Part shown: positions 16,572-25,540 of the stretch, piece by piece | Numbering within the stretch: position 1 is the first letter of the stretch | Layout: every line of letters begins with the position of its first letter | Source of the DNA: Weeksellaceae bacterium | Lineage (GTDB): Bacteria > Bacteroidota > Bacteroidia > Flavobacteriales > Weeksellaceae | Assembly: GCA_022701545.1 (NCBI GenBank) | Contig: JAKOOG010000256.1 | Coordinates: 1-41,204 of the forward strand | Reading direction: 5' to 3' | DNA: 41,204 nt | Notes under the pieces: generated by a model | Database searches by the model: none | Told to the model about the DNA's origin: nothing | The model's input: only the letters and a program-made list of their open reading frames with translations | Translations under genes and position numbers: made by a program

Positions 16572-18074
16572 TTAATATTCCAGTTCTAATTTTTCTTTCG
16601 AGTAATTCCTTACTTTTTGAGTAAGCTCGGGATTTCCTGCCAATTTCTGGCCATATGACGGCACCATTTCCAGCAGTTTTTCTTTCCATTCGCCGTGAAG
16701 CTTTTCAGGGAAACATTTTTCAAGGACGTTCAGCATGGCATACACCGCGGTTGAAGCTCCCGGAGAAGCGCCCAGCAGGGAAGCAATCGTTCCTTTTTTG
16801 TTGACCACCACTTCGGTTCCGAATTCCAGCTTGCCGCCATCTTTTTCATCTTTTTTGATCACCTGCACCCGCTGTCCGGCTACTTTCAGTTCCCAGTCCT
16901 CTTCTTTGGCATCTTTGATAAATTCCCTCAAATGCTGGATGCGCTGGGCTTTGTTCATGGCGACCTGCTGAATAAGATATTTCGTTAAAGGAATGTTGTG
17001 CCACCATGCCCCGAAAAGTGACCGTAAATTTCTGGTATTCACACTTTCCGGTAAATCGAGGTAACTTCCTTCTTTTAAAAATTTGGTAGAAAAGCCGGCA
17101 AAAGGCCCGAACAGCAATGCCTTTTCACCATCGATAATTCTAAGGTCAAGATGGGGAACCGACATCGGCGGTGCTCCTACGGTAGCCTGGGTATACACTT
17201 TGGCCTGGTGTTTTTCGACCAGCTCCTGGTTGTGAGTAACCAGCCACTGCCCGGAAACGGGAAAGCCTCCATATCCTTCGCTTTCTTTGATGTCCGAACT
17301 GTCCAGCAGCGGCAACGCATAACCTCCTGCCCCGATGAACACAAAGTCTGCTTCTACTTCCTGCTTATGGTTGTTGATCCGGTCTTTCACTTTCATTTCC
17401 CAGGTTCCGTCTTCTTTCGGATCGATGTCTTTTACTTCATGGTATAAAAACACTTCTACATTGGAATCTTCCACCAGATGCCTTCCCATTTTTCGGGTCA
17501 GGGTCCCGAAATTCACATCGGTGCCCAGATCCATTTTGGTAGCCGCCATCACCTCCGACTGATTCCTTTTATGCATCACCAGAGGAATCCATTCCCTCAG
17601 TTTATCGTGGTCAGTCGTAAATTCCATCCCCTGGAAAAGAACGGATTCAGACATTTTATCGTGTCTTTTTTTCAGGTATTCAGCATCTTTCTCCCCGAAA
17701 ACCAGGCTCATGTGCGCGCAGGAATTGATGAAATCTTTAGGGCTCCTCACGTATCCTTTTGAAACGAGATAGGACCAGAACTGTTTGGAGATTTCAAACT
17801 GTTCGGCTATGCTTTCCGCTTTGGATATGTCGATGGAGCCGTCGGGCTGTTCAGGGGTATAATTCAGTTCACAAAATGCAGAGTGCCCGGTTCCTGCATT
17901 GTTCCAGGCGGCGGTGCTTTCCTTGGCAAACCGGCCTAGTCTTTCAAAAATGGCAATTTCAAGATCCGGATCAAATTCATGAAGCAAGGTAGCCAGGGTT
18001 GCACTCATGATGCCTCCTCCTATTAAAACCACATCGTATTTGGGCTTGGGTGTTCTGCTGATAAGCTGTGACAT
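16572..18074 (-). CDS. mqo: Malate:quinone oxidoreductase
   Basis: A 500-residue FAD enzyme. The dinucleotide-binding motif VVLIGGGIMSATLATLLHEF lies at residues 15-34; ESTAAWNNAGTGHSAFCELN near 51 and the C-terminal SLLGASPGASTAVYAMLNVL near 429 are typical Mqo segments. Mqo oxidises malate to oxaloacetate and passes electrons to the quinone pool, at the cytoplasmic face of the inner membrane. It replaces or backs up NAD-dependent malate dehydrogenase. The gene has a normal length and appears monocistronic, with a strong inverted repeat after it. Confidence 0.95.
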   Translation of the reverse strand: MSQLISRTPKPKYDVVLIGGGIMSATLATLLHEFDPDLEIAIFERLGRFAKESTAAWNNAGTGHSAFCELNYTPEQPDGSIDISKAESIAEQFEISKQFWSYLVSKGYVRSPKDFINSCAHMSLVFGEKDAEYLKKRHDKMSESVLFQGMEFTTDHDKLREWIPLVMHKRNQSEVMAATKMDLGTDVNFGTLTRKMGRHLVEDSNVEVFLYHEVKDIDPKEDGTWEMKVKDRINNHKQEVEADFVFIGAGGYALPLLDSSDIKESEGYGGFPVSGQWLVTHNQELVEKHQAKVYTQATVGAPPMSVPHLDLRIIDGEKALLFGPFAGFSTKFLKEGSYLDLPESVNTRNLRSLFGAWWHNIPLTKYLIQQVAMNKAQRIQHLREFIKDAKEEDWELKVAGQRVQVIKKDEKDGGKLEFGTEVVVNKKGTIASLLGASPGASTAVYAMLNVLEKCFPEKLHGEWKEKLLEMVPSYGQKLAGNPELTQKVRNYSKEKLELEY

Positions 18075-18504
18075 AAACTGTATTTTCTATCAAATTTCGG
18101 GAAAAGTTTTAATACACCCTATGATTTTGCGAAATTTTAACAGCCCATTTTGAAGCAAAATGTAAGTTTTTATTATGCTATAAATTCCGATGGAAATTAT
18201 CAATAATTAATTATTGAAACGATTAATCATTAGTGAATATTCAGATCAGGAATTAAATATTGTGAAATGATCAGGATGATTATTTGTTTGTCAGAATGAA
18301 CTTCTATCAGTTGATAACGCTAACCTGTTGCCTTTCACCGGGCTGCACGCAATATCGGTTTACGATGCTCCTCTGGGGGCTTCTGATGGTGTGGTGTGCT
18401 TTGCACATCAGAGTGTACCCGATGCGATTATGCCATCCTTTCGGGGCTTAGATCGTTATATCCTTCTAATTAATAAAACTATTTGAATTCAGGAAATCTC
18501 AATT
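18075..18504. other. Spacer with an imperfect palindromic G+C block
   Basis: No coding frame is supported. The right half (about 18330-18450) is less AT-rich than its surroundings and contains three similar pieces, CCTTTCACCGGGCT, CTCCTCTGGGGGCTT and CCTTTCGGGGCTTAG, plus CTGATG/CATCAG arms. To my recollection similar blocks are repeated in Chryseobacterium-type genomes, so this may be a dispersed non-coding repeat. It is not a ribosomal RNA fragment. Confidence 0.4.
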
Positions 18505-19542
18505 TTAATCCAGTTTAGCCGTCAGTTTTCTGAATTGTTTTTCTGCATTTTTGCCTTCATAGAGAATGCTGTAAATGGTATCAACGATCGGCAGTTTCAA
18601 TCCTTTATCTTTCGAGGTTTTATAAATGGAATCGGCGGCATAGTAACCTTCCGCTACCATGTTCATCGACTGGATGGCAGATTTCACGGTATACCCTTTT
18701 CCGATGAGGTTTCCAAGATTCCTGTTTCTTGAGAAAAGGGAGTATGCGGTTACCAGCAAATCCCCAAGATAAGCACTTTCATTCACATCCCTCGGTGCTT
18801 CGTAGATGGCTTCCAGGAAAGTTTCCATTTCACGGATGGCATTGGAAACGAAAACCGCCGTAAAGTTGTCCCCGTATCCCAGGCCGCTGGCAATTCCGGC
18901 CCCGATCGCAAAAATATTTTTCAGGATGGCACTGTACTCATTCCCTAAAAGATCCTTGCTGGAATGCATCTTGATAAAATCCGAATTGAAGATATTCACC
19001 AGTTTCGTGGAAACCTCCTCTTCCACCGTAGCTACCGTAAGATAGGAAAGCCTTTCCATGGCAACCTCTTCGGCGTGGCAGGGTCCTGCAATCACTGCCT
19101 GGTTCCGGAAACCGATTTTGAATTCATCCCTCAGGTAATGCGCTACAACGTCATTCACTTTAGGAATAATCCCTTTAATGGCAGAAACAAAGATTTTATT
19201 TGTACACTCACACGTCATTTTCTCCATGGTATCCGAAAGATAAATGGAAGGAGTCGCGAGCACAACCACCTCACAGGCGGAAACCAACTCGTTGATATCC
19301 GTCGTCAGTTTCAGGTTCTTCAGATTAAAATTTACTGCCGTAAGATAGGTCGGGTTGTGGCCTCTCTGCTCAATGGCGCCTTTTACATACTCGTTTCTTA
19401 CGCACCAGTGGACTACTTTACAGTTTTCCACCAGCATTTTCACAATCGCCGTAGCGAAACTTCCGCTCCCTACAACTCCTACCGGCACGTCGTTTTTGCT
19501 TCTTTTCGGATTCGATTCTGTATTGGGTTTCTTTTTAGCCAT
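18505..19542 (-). CDS. gpsA: Glycerol-3-phosphate dehydrogenase [NAD(P)+]
   Basis: A 345-residue protein. The nucleotide-binding motif is VGVVGSGSFATA (residues 21-32). The catalytic lysine region reads SAIKGI near residue 120, and LLGNEYSAILKNIFAIGAGIA near 206 forms the helical substrate-binding core. GpsA makes glycerol-3-phosphate from dihydroxyacetone phosphate for phospholipid synthesis in the cytoplasm. A lysine-rich extension of about 18 residues precedes the fold, so the start may lie slightly downstream. It diverges from the M23 peptidase gene. Confidence 0.94.
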   Translation of the reverse strand: MAKKKPNTESNPKRSKNDVPVGVVGSGSFATAIVKMLVENCKVVHWCVRNEYVKGAIEQRGHNPTYLTAVNFNLKNLKLTTDINELVSACEVVVLATPSIYLSDTMEKMTCECTNKIFVSAIKGIIPKVNDVVAHYLRDEFKIGFRNQAVIAGPCHAEEVAMERLSYLTVATVEEEVSTKLVNIFNSDFIKMHSSKDLLGNEYSAILKNIFAIGAGIASGLGYGDNFTAVFVSNAIREMETFLEAIYEAPRDVNESAYLGDLLVTAYSLFSRNRNLGNLIGKGYTVKSAIQSMNMVAEGYYAADSIYKTSKDKGLKLPIVDTIYSILYEGKNAEKQFRKLTAKLD

Positions 19543-19720
19543 AATAGAAATGTGAACTGCAAATATATTAAAACAAAGATGGAAGAAAAATGTTTAGGGA
19601 CATGATAAAACCCATTTTATGTTAAATTAACACTTCTGCACAATTAAATCGCTAAACCGCCGTTAATTACGGATATGCTTAAAGTTGTGTTAAAAATAAG
19701 TCCTAAAATTTATTTTTAAT

Positions 19721-19728
19721 TAAATTTG
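19721..19728 (+). promoter_or_regulatory. Probable -7 box for the M23 peptidase gene
   Basis: TAAATTTG fits TAnnTTTG and lies 40 bp before the ATG at 19769. No convincing -33 TTTG is seen at the usual spacing. Confidence 0.4.
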
Positions 19729-19768
19729 CAGGCTTAAAACCGTTTTGTAATTGATCAAGAGAAGAAAA

Positions 19769-20782
19769 ATGAAGAGATTTCTAAGCCGTAAAAAGAACGT
19801 ACATGTGCTTCTGGGAGTACTTTTGCTAGTAGTTTTTGCTCAAGGGATCTTCATTGCCAAGCTGTATTCCGAAAAGGATAACAGAAACTATGAAGTAAAC
19901 CTTGTAAAAATAAACACTGAAAAAGACAGTGTGGATTATTTAAAAATGAAGACTGATCTTACTTTGATGGATCAGACCGTAGCAGAGCTGAATTCTTTCC
20001 TGAAATCCAAGGATGTTCCGAACGAAAAGATAACGATTCTCAGCAAAGACAGTATTTCAAATTCCGTTTACCTGGCCAAGCAGGCCAACCGGTACAGCCA
20101 GTACCTGATGAACCTTCAGAACAAGCTGCTGCAGGTTCCGCTGGGAATGCCGACTGAAGGCTATATTTCATCCAACTTCGGAATCCGTAAAAATCCAATC
20201 CCCTTTAAAACCGTTTTTGCCGCTGTAAAAACAAGTAATGCAAAACCGGCAGCTGCGGCCGTAGCCGCTCCGGAAGTCAAGGCTGAACCTGTGGAAAAAA
20301 TCATCGAGGTGACGGACAGTTACGGGAATAAAAGGGAAGTAAAGGTGATGGTTACTCCGAAAGCGGCTTCTTCTAATCCTGCTGCAACGGGCAATGCTTC
20401 CTCAAAAGCAGTAGCAGCCAATACCGATAAGCCGGCCGAGAAAAACAATCCTCCTGCCGAAGCCGATCAGATGCAGTTTCACAAAGGATTGGACATTGCC
20501 GTGGCCTTCGGTTCCGATGTTGTGGCTACCGCTGCGGGAACCGTGATTTTCTCCGGCCAGAAAGGCGGTTACGGAAATTGTGTGATTGTCTCCCACGGAA
20601 ACGGACTGGCCACGCTTTACGGGCATTTATCCCAATTGGTAGCAAAGGTTAATGATAAGATAAAAGTAGGGCAGGTGATTGCCAAATCCGGAAATTCAGG
20701 ACGTTCTACCGGACCTCATCTTCATTATGAAGTACACAAGAACAATACGCCGGTCAATCCGAGATTGTTTATGAATCTGTAA
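19769..20782 (+). CDS. M23 (LytM) endopeptidase with a low-complexity insert
   Basis: The ATG at 19769 gives MKRFLSRKKN followed at once by a transmembrane anchor (HVLLGVLLLVVFAQGIFIAK); a TTG 18 bp upstream is less likely. A periplasmic coiled region follows. The M23 domain starts with the substrate loop YISSNFGIRKNPI near residue 130. It is then interrupted by about 95 residues rich in Ala, Pro, Lys and Glu before the zinc motif FHKGLDIA resumes; the second metal motif is GPHLHYEV near 319. In normal LytM proteins these pieces are almost contiguous. The enzyme should cleave peptidoglycan cross-bridges or regulate an amidase. All zinc ligands (HxxxD and HxH) are present, so it is probably active. 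Confidence 0.88.
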   Translation: MKRFLSRKKNVHVLLGVLLLVVFAQGIFIAKLYSEKDNRNYEVNLVKINTEKDSVDYLKMKTDLTLMDQTVAELNSFLKSKDVPNEKITILSKDSISNSVYLAKQANRYSQYLMNLQNKLLQVPLGMPTEGYISSNFGIRKNPIPFKTVFAAVKTSNAKPAAAAVAAPEVKAEPVEKIIEVTDSYGNKREVKVMVTPKAASSNPAATGNASSKAVAANTDKPAEKNNPPAEADQMQFHKGLDIAVAFGSDVVATAAGTVIFSGQKGGYGNCVIVSHGNGLATLYGHLSQLVAKVNDKIKVGQVIAKSGNSGRSTGPHLHYEVHKNNTPVNPRLFMNL

Positions 20783-20821
20783 GAGGTTATGGCAATTGGC
20801 TTATATAAAATAATAAAAATA

Positions 20822-20852
20822 AATAGGATGCTTTTAGGGCATCCTATTTTAT
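20822..20852 (+). terminator. Intrinsic terminator after the M23 peptidase
   Basis: AATAGGATGC and GCATCCTATT form a perfect 10-bp stem with a 7-nt loop, followed by TTTATT. It lies 40 bp after the stop codon. Confidence 0.85.
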
Positions 20853-21112
20853 TATGGAAGACTGCTTTAATTTTTTAAGCTAAATTAACGTGAATCCGAC
20901 CGTATTTAATTATTCTCATTCAACTACAGAAATGAAAAATTGGAATTCAGGTTGGTGTGTCAGGATTTTAAACAGATCTCCTATTGATCCCGTAACAAAC
21001 GATTTCATTTAGCATATTAATACCTTCACAGTAATGTGGATAAAAAACTTCCAGCATCCGGCTTCCCTCTTCCAGCCTGTTAATCCGGGTTCTGTTTCAG
21101 GTTCACGTTAAA

Positions 21113-21763
21113 TTAATACGCTGCTGTGAAACGCTCCCGGATATGGTTGTTCTGCTCCAGTTCATCCACAAGAACTACTGCTACATCTTCTACGGAAAGA
21201 ACGCTTCTGCCGTTTTCATCAAATACCGGATTTTCAAGAGCCGTTCTGTATTTTCCGGTTCTTATCCCGGCGGTTCCCTGATGCATTTCGATGGCCGGGC
21301 TGAAGAAGGTCCAGTCCAGAGTCGTATTTTCTTTGATTTTATTTAAATAATCCCTTGCTGCAGTTGCTCCCGGCTTGATATCGGCAGGAAATTCCGGGCC
21401 GTCTACCAGCTGATTCCCATCGATATATAAGCTTCCTGCTCCGCCTACGGTGATAAATCTTTTAACACCGGATTTTTCCACTGCTTTTTCAATATTTACC
21501 GATCCATTAAGGAAATCATCGTACAAATTCGGGTTGGTCCATCCTGCATTGAAGGCATTAATCACCGCGTCATTTCCTTTCAGGGCTTCCGCCAGCTCAT
21601 CCACATTGTTTACATCCACGCTTTTGGCAGTTACTTTTCCGTTCTGCTCAACTTTTGAGGCATCCCTTACGATCGCTTCCACTTCATACCCTCTGCTGGT
21701 TAATTCATTCACTAATGGTTTTCCCACAAATCCTGTGGCTCCGATAACGGCTACTTTTTTCAT
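21113..21763 (-). CDS. NmrA-like NAD(P)-dependent reductase
   Basis: A 216-residue Rossmann-fold protein of the atypical SDR (NmrA/YwnB-like) group. The cofactor motif is VIGATGFVGKPL (residues 5-16), and ITVGGAGSLYIDG near residue 104 matches the group. There is no YxxxK catalytic pair in the usual place, so it may be a redox sensor or flavin/quinone reductase-like protein. Its neighbour upstream on the same strand is an Rrf2-family regulator, and both genes have the same palindrome in front. This matches the ywnA-ywnB-type pairing, in which an Rrf2 regulator controls an oxidoreductase. Confidence 0.8.
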   Translation of the reverse strand: MKKVAVIGATGFVGKPLVNELTSRGYEVEAIVRDASKVEQNGKVTAKSVDVNNVDELAEALKGNDAVINAFNAGWTNPNLYDDFLNGSVNIEKAVEKSGVKRFITVGGAGSLYIDGNQLVDGPEFPADIKPGATAARDYLNKIKENTTLDWTFFSPAIEMHQGTAGIRTGKYRTALENPVFDENGRSVLSVEDVAVVLVDELEQNNHIRERFTAAY

Positions 21764-21784
21764 AGTAATTTTATTTAAATTAAT

Positions 21785-21803
21785 TGTAATAATTATTGTT
21801 ACA
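21785..21803. promoter_or_regulatory. Candidate Rrf2 operator, site 1
   Basis: TGTAA, nine bases, TTACA. The site lies 22 bp before the reductase start. The surrounding 26 bp match the reverse complement of site 2 at about 21 positions, so the same protein probably binds both. Confidence 0.6.
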
Positions 21804-21820
21804 TTTATGGTTAAAAAATT

Positions 21821-22231
21821 TTATCTGAACTGATCACAGAATTCTTTCAGGGATTTTTTGCCCAGGAAATTCAGTACCAGCTGATCGGTTTCAGAAAATA
21901 AGGTTTTTAAATGATCGTTGATCTCTTTTCCTACCGGACATGCCGGATTCGGATTGTTGTTCTTTTTGCCCAGCACCTCCGTATTCTTCACCGCCAGGTA
22001 AATTGCGGAAATACGGATTTCTTCCGCATTCCCGGCCAACCGGCTCCCTCCTTCTTTCCCCTGCCGGCTGACGATTAATCCCGCTTCTCTCAGGACGCTC
22101 AATTCTTTACGGACGATCACCGGATTGATGCTGATGCTTCCCGCCATCCATTCGGAGGTGAGCCATTCCTGCGGACTTTCGGCCAGTAGGGTCATGATGT
22201 GTATTGCCGTGGCAAATCTTGTGTTGTTCAT
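21821..22231 (-). CDS. Rrf2-family transcriptional regulator (YwnA-like)
   Basis: A 136-residue Rrf2 protein: winged helix over residues 1-60 (AIHIMTLLAESPQEWLTSEW, then SISINPVIVRKELSVLREAG), the GKEGGSRLA wing, and a dimerisation helix. Only two cysteines are visible, one in NPACPVG and one in EFCDQF, so it lacks the three-cysteine iron-sulfur motif of IscR/NsrR. It is more like the YwnA/CymR-type members that sense thiol or aldehyde stress. Palindromes before its own gene and before the reductase gene suggest that it represses both. Confidence 0.85.
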   Translation of the reverse strand: MNNTRFATAIHIMTLLAESPQEWLTSEWMAGSISINPVIVRKELSVLREAGLIVSRQGKEGGSRLAGNAEEIRISAIYLAVKNTEVLGKKNNNPNPACPVGKEINDHLKTLFSETDQLVLNFLGKKSLKEFCDQFR

Positions 22232-22241
22232 AATTATCCGA

Positions 22242-22282
22242 CAAAAGTAAACAAATTTTTTAATGTAACAAATTTTATTACA
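22242..22282 (-). promoter_or_regulatory. rrf2 promoter overlapped by operator site 2
   Basis: On the minus strand TTTG (22269-22272) and TACTTTTG (22242-22249) are 19 nt apart, a near-perfect Bacteroidetes promoter. TGTAA (22264-22268), nine bases, TTACA (22278-22282) overlaps the -33 box, as expected for autorepression. The predicted start leaves a leader of only a few bases before the ATG at 22231. Confidence 0.65.
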
Positions 22283-22288
22283 ATTAAA

Positions 22289-23755
22289 TTATTCAGTCTC
22301 GATTCTTACCACTTTTTTCCCGGCATCACCCAGATACTGATTAATCAATGGTTCGTATATTTTATATCCGTCATCCACATTGGTAAAAATTACCAACCCC
22401 TGTTTTGTTTCCGGCAGCACCACCGCCAGCGTATTTACCCCTTTATCCACACCTCCGTGCGAAAGAGCTATTTCTCCGTTTCCCAAATCATATATTTCAA
22501 AACCCAACCCGAAATACTTATCTTTTTTGGTTTTGACCTGTCGGGTTTTCATTTCTTTAAATACTTCTTTAGACAACAAATCGTTGTTTATTACTGAGAT
22601 CAGGAATTTGCTGTAATCTTCTACGGAAGTCATTAGATCATCCGCAGCACTCGGCTGGTTATTTTTTACGATACTGTAAGGTTTGCCGTCATTGCCGTAA
22701 CCGGTAACGATCCTTCCCGCATCTTTTTTTTCATTCCAGATGTAGCTTGTATCGTGCATGCCTACAGGCTGAAAAATCAGTTCTTTTGCCAATTCTTCCA
22801 GGCTTTTATGAAATTTATTTTCGATGGCTTTCCGCAGATATTCGTAGCCTTCGCCGGAATATTGGTATTTCGATCCGGGATCAAATTCGAAGCTTAACCG
22901 GTGATCCGGTTTCTGCCATCTCCAGTTCGGGAACCCTGTCTGATGGCTCAAAATAATTCTGGCCGTTAATTTCTTATGTCTCGGATCTTTAAGAATATCG
23001 GGATCAATCCAGTATTTGTCCAGCGGTTCGTCAAGGTTCCATTTTCCCAGGGTTACCAGGCGTAAAACCGTGAGTGCAGTTACCGGCTTGGTCAGAGATG
23101 CCACATTAAAAAGACTGTTGTACGGTGCAGCGGCTTTCCCGTCAAGGGTCCCGTAAACTTTTATTTGGGTTAATTTTCCGTTTTCGATAACCCCTAATCC
23201 TAATGCAGGAATATGATTGTCTTTCAGTAACTGCTCAACAGGATCTGCCGCTACGGTATGGTTGGGCTCTCCGTGATCGTAACTCAGTACATCACTTATG
23301 ATCCAGTTTCCCTCTTTCTTTATCCAGACCGTTGTGAACTTTGCCCTGCCGCCCAAAACATCTTTCTTATGAGGTTCGCGGATGTAAAACTGGTGTTCGC
23401 CTGACTGTATGGCACCATACAATTTTCCGTCGCTGTACAGAGGAAAAACGTCAAGGCTTCCCGGAACAACTTTGCGGATCGGCTTTTTAAGAGGATCGGA
23501 ACAGATGTTTTCCCTGGTTCTTTCCAGAAACAATTTCTTATCCTGGAATCCGCCTTTATCATGATAAAATTTCAGATCGCTATCTACAAACTTTTCAAGG
23601 TATGCCATATCGCAGTTGTTGAAACCTCTTTCGAAAAACGTACTGTCCTGCTTTTTCAATTCTAAAAATAAATCTGAATTTTTATCGATCTGAGCATTGA
23701 TACACCCAGAGAAAAATAAGAAGATCATCATGGATGGGAAGAGTCTGTCTGCCAT
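22289..23755 (-). CDS. DUF4440/SnoaL-like domain fused to a class C beta-lactamase-like serine hydrolase
   Basis: A 488-residue lipoprotein or exported protein (FFSGC near residue 18). Residues ~25-165 form a DUF4440/SnoaL-type domain (KFVDSDLKFYHDKGGFQDKK, then TTVWIKKEGNWIISDVLSYD). Residues ~175-485 are a beta-lactamase/penicillin-binding-protein-like serine hydrolase: the SxxK nucleophile is in VASLTKP near 220, the Tyr motif is YSGEGYEYL near 300 and the HGG motif is HGGVDKG near 430. The family includes D-aminopeptidases and esterases as well as beta-lactamases; resistance should not be assumed. The fusion order is found in other Bacteroidetes to my recollection. Upstream is the XRE membrane protein in the same direction. 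Confidence 0.82.
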   Translation of the reverse strand: MADRLFPSMMIFLFFSGCINAQIDKNSDLFLELKKQDSTFFERGFNNCDMAYLEKFVDSDLKFYHDKGGFQDKKLFLERTRENICSDPLKKPIRKVVPGSLDVFPLYSDGKLYGAIQSGEHQFYIREPHKKDVLGGRAKFTTVWIKKEGNWIISDVLSYDHGEPNHTVAADPVEQLLKDNHIPALGLGVIENGKLTQIKVYGTLDGKAAAPYNSLFNVASLTKPVTALTVLRLVTLGKWNLDEPLDKYWIDPDILKDPRHKKLTARIILSHQTGFPNWRWQKPDHRLSFEFDPGSKYQYSGEGYEYLRKAIENKFHKSLEELAKELIFQPVGMHDTSYIWNEKKDAGRIVTGYGNDGKPYSIVKNNQPSAADDLMTSVEDYSKFLISVINNDLLSKEVFKEMKTRQVKTKKDKYFGLGFEIYDLGNGEIALSHGGVDKGVNTLAVVLPETKQGLVIFTNVDDGYKIYEPLINQYLGDAGKKVVRIETE

Positions 23756-23842
23756 TGTTTAAATTTTTTGACAAAGATTCGGAATTATTGAATCGTTATC
23801 AAAAACATAGCCCGACAAAAACCCGCCAATTGCATGACACGT

Positions 23843-24418
23843 TTATAAAATACTGAAATTCAACTTATAGTAAAGTTCTCCCTTCCGATCTATATGATAA
23901 GCATTTCTTAATATGATGTAGATATTTATCAGTACCAACAGAATCATAACGGCTAAAACAACGGAATGTCCCGGTTTGAAAAGGGCAGTTATCATGAAAA
24001 CAACAGGAGAGATAATGGCTAAAAATACCTGAAGGGAAATGATCTGTTTAACGATCGGAGATTTCTCTTTGGTAAACAGCATGATCAGTAAAGGCGGAAG
24101 CACATTGGCAACCGGAAACCACGCAAGAGGAATTGAAGAAAGATTGATAAGCTTAACCAAAGTGAAATTAACGGGTTTTTCTTTTTCCGCTATTTCAGGA
24201 ATTTCTTCAACTTCCGTCTCTTGTTGGAATTGAATTTCAGGAATCCGCAAATCTCTTTCAGGGACATCAAGACTCAGCGCGAGCACCTTTAAGGTATATC
24301 CCTTAGGCTGCACGCCGGCTTCGATCCGCTGGATAGTCCTTACGGAAAGCCCTGACTTTTCAGCCAGCTCTTCCTGAGTGAGATTCTTCAGTTCCCTTAT
24401 TTTTTTTAATTCCGGCAT
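23843..24418 (-). CDS. XRE-type HTH domain fused to a small membrane domain
   Basis: A 191-residue protein. The first ~60 residues are a helix-turn-helix (ELKNLTQEELAEKSGLSVRT, then IQRIEAGVQPKGYTLKVLAL). A linker rich in Glu follows, then three or four hydrophobic helices (residues ~80-180) resembling DUF4870-type membrane domains. Such proteins may be membrane-tethered regulators. It could control the serine hydrolase gene downstream, from which it is separated by 87 bp, but no operator is evident. Confidence 0.75.
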   Translation of the reverse strand: MPELKKIRELKNLTQEELAEKSGLSVRTIQRIEAGVQPKGYTLKVLALSLDVPERDLRIPEIQFQQETEVEEIPEIAEKEKPVNFTLVKLINLSSIPLAWFPVANVLPPLLIMLFTKEKSPIVKQIISLQVFLAIISPVVFMITALFKPGHSVVLAVMILLVLINIYIILRNAYHIDRKGELYYKLNFSIL

Positions 24419-24454
24419 AAAATATAAAACTGATGCAAATTTACAGTTTCAGGA

Positions 24455-25405
24455 TTATAAAATCAATTTATCCAGATCCAGCAGCAGATAATTGATGTTC
24501 TGGTTAATGGTTCTTGTGGCAGACTGCATCTGATTGAGCATGGCTGCGCGGTTGTGAAGATCCTGCGACCGGTAAAAGCCCCCGTCGCTGAAAATAACCG
24601 ACTGATCGGCCTTTTCCCCGTCATCATCAAACTGGTAATGCAGCCACCGCTCCTTCATGCTGGAAATGATGGACTGCTTTTCCCTGTTTGAAAATCTTTT
24701 CTCGGTATACATATACCAGATAAACGGCGGAAAATTCGGGGATTCGAGTTTTTCTCTCCAGATGTCTCTCAGCAGGTTTCTCTGATGGATAAATTCCACC
24801 TTCCGGCCTTTCGGATTGAGGGTGGCCAACCCGAAACCGGCTCCCAGACCTCCTCCCCCGATATCAATCGCGCTGCTCCAGGCTTCGTTTTTCACAATTC
24901 CACCGGCGATCGACGCGGCGGCTCCCGTTATAATGGAATAGAGAATAAGCCTGTTGTTTTTGGAATCATTCAGGTTATCCACATAATTTCCGATCTGCGC
25001 CACCCGTTCCCCTTCACAGTCGAATTCGGCTGCTACGGCATCCAGTTCCGTCAGGGCAATCGTTATTTTGCTGTTGATCCTGGTTTTCAGCTGCAGTACT
25101 TTTACCTGCGCCTGTAAGGAAGAGTCTTTTTTAAGCTCCATGATTTCATGCACTTCATCCAGGTTATCCAGGGCATTAAGGATCAGAATGCTCTGGTCGG
25201 AAAAAGTTCCTTTCAGTTCTTTATTGGCCGCGATAATGGAATCTGAATTATAGGAAGGCAGTTTATTATCGTAATTGTACTTGAACGGTGCTTTGCAATA
25301 GCTGTCCCTAAGCGTAAGGATGTTCTGCTTAATGGCCTGGTTTTTCTTTGAAACGCAGGAGGCAAAGAGGCAAAGCAACGGCAAAAAGTAAAACAGTTTT
25401 TTCAT
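24455..25405 (-). CDS. Hypothetical lipoprotein with helical body
   Basis: The frame is open to 25471, but the ATG at 25405 gives a good lipoprotein signal (MKKLFYFLPLLCLFASC), so that start is preferred (316 residues). After the lipid cysteine there is a predominantly helical region (residues ~20-150), then a short glycine- and alanine-rich hydrophobic stretch, SIITGAAASIAGGIVKN and a GGGGLGAGFGLAT loop, near residues 160-200. The last 100 residues are polar and aromatic. I do not recognise the family. The Gly-rich stretch could sit in or on a membrane, but this is inference. Confidence 0.6.
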   Translation of the reverse strand: MKKLFYFLPLLCLFASCVSKKNQAIKQNILTLRDSYCKAPFKYNYDNKLPSYNSDSIIAANKELKGTFSDQSILILNALDNLDEVHEIMELKKDSSLQAQVKVLQLKTRINSKITIALTELDAVAAEFDCEGERVAQIGNYVDNLNDSKNNRLILYSIITGAAASIAGGIVKNEAWSSAIDIGGGGLGAGFGLATLNPKGRKVEFIHQRNLLRDIWREKLESPNFPPFIWYMYTEKRFSNREKQSIISSMKERWLHYQFDDDGEKADQSVIFSDGGFYRSQDLHNRAAMLNQMQSATRTINQNINYLLLDLDKLIL

Positions 25406-25540
25406 TTTGTATTTCTTTAACCCAGCGGAAAACACATCTGTTCCAAAACAGCCATCCCGGTTTCTGACCAACAGATCGTGTTCTTTATGTTTAAATAAAA
25501 TTCTTGTGATAAAGCCATTGACTAAGATACATAAATAAAA

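Noticed and set aside
18330-18450. Possible structural RNA or rRNA piece
   Set aside because: The block has G+C-rich palindromic pieces but no consistent helices and no match to a known RNA; it looks like a dispersed repeat.
18964-19605. 213-codon open frame antisense to gpsA
   Set aside because: A shadow of gpsA with a histidine- and arginine-rich translation and no motif.
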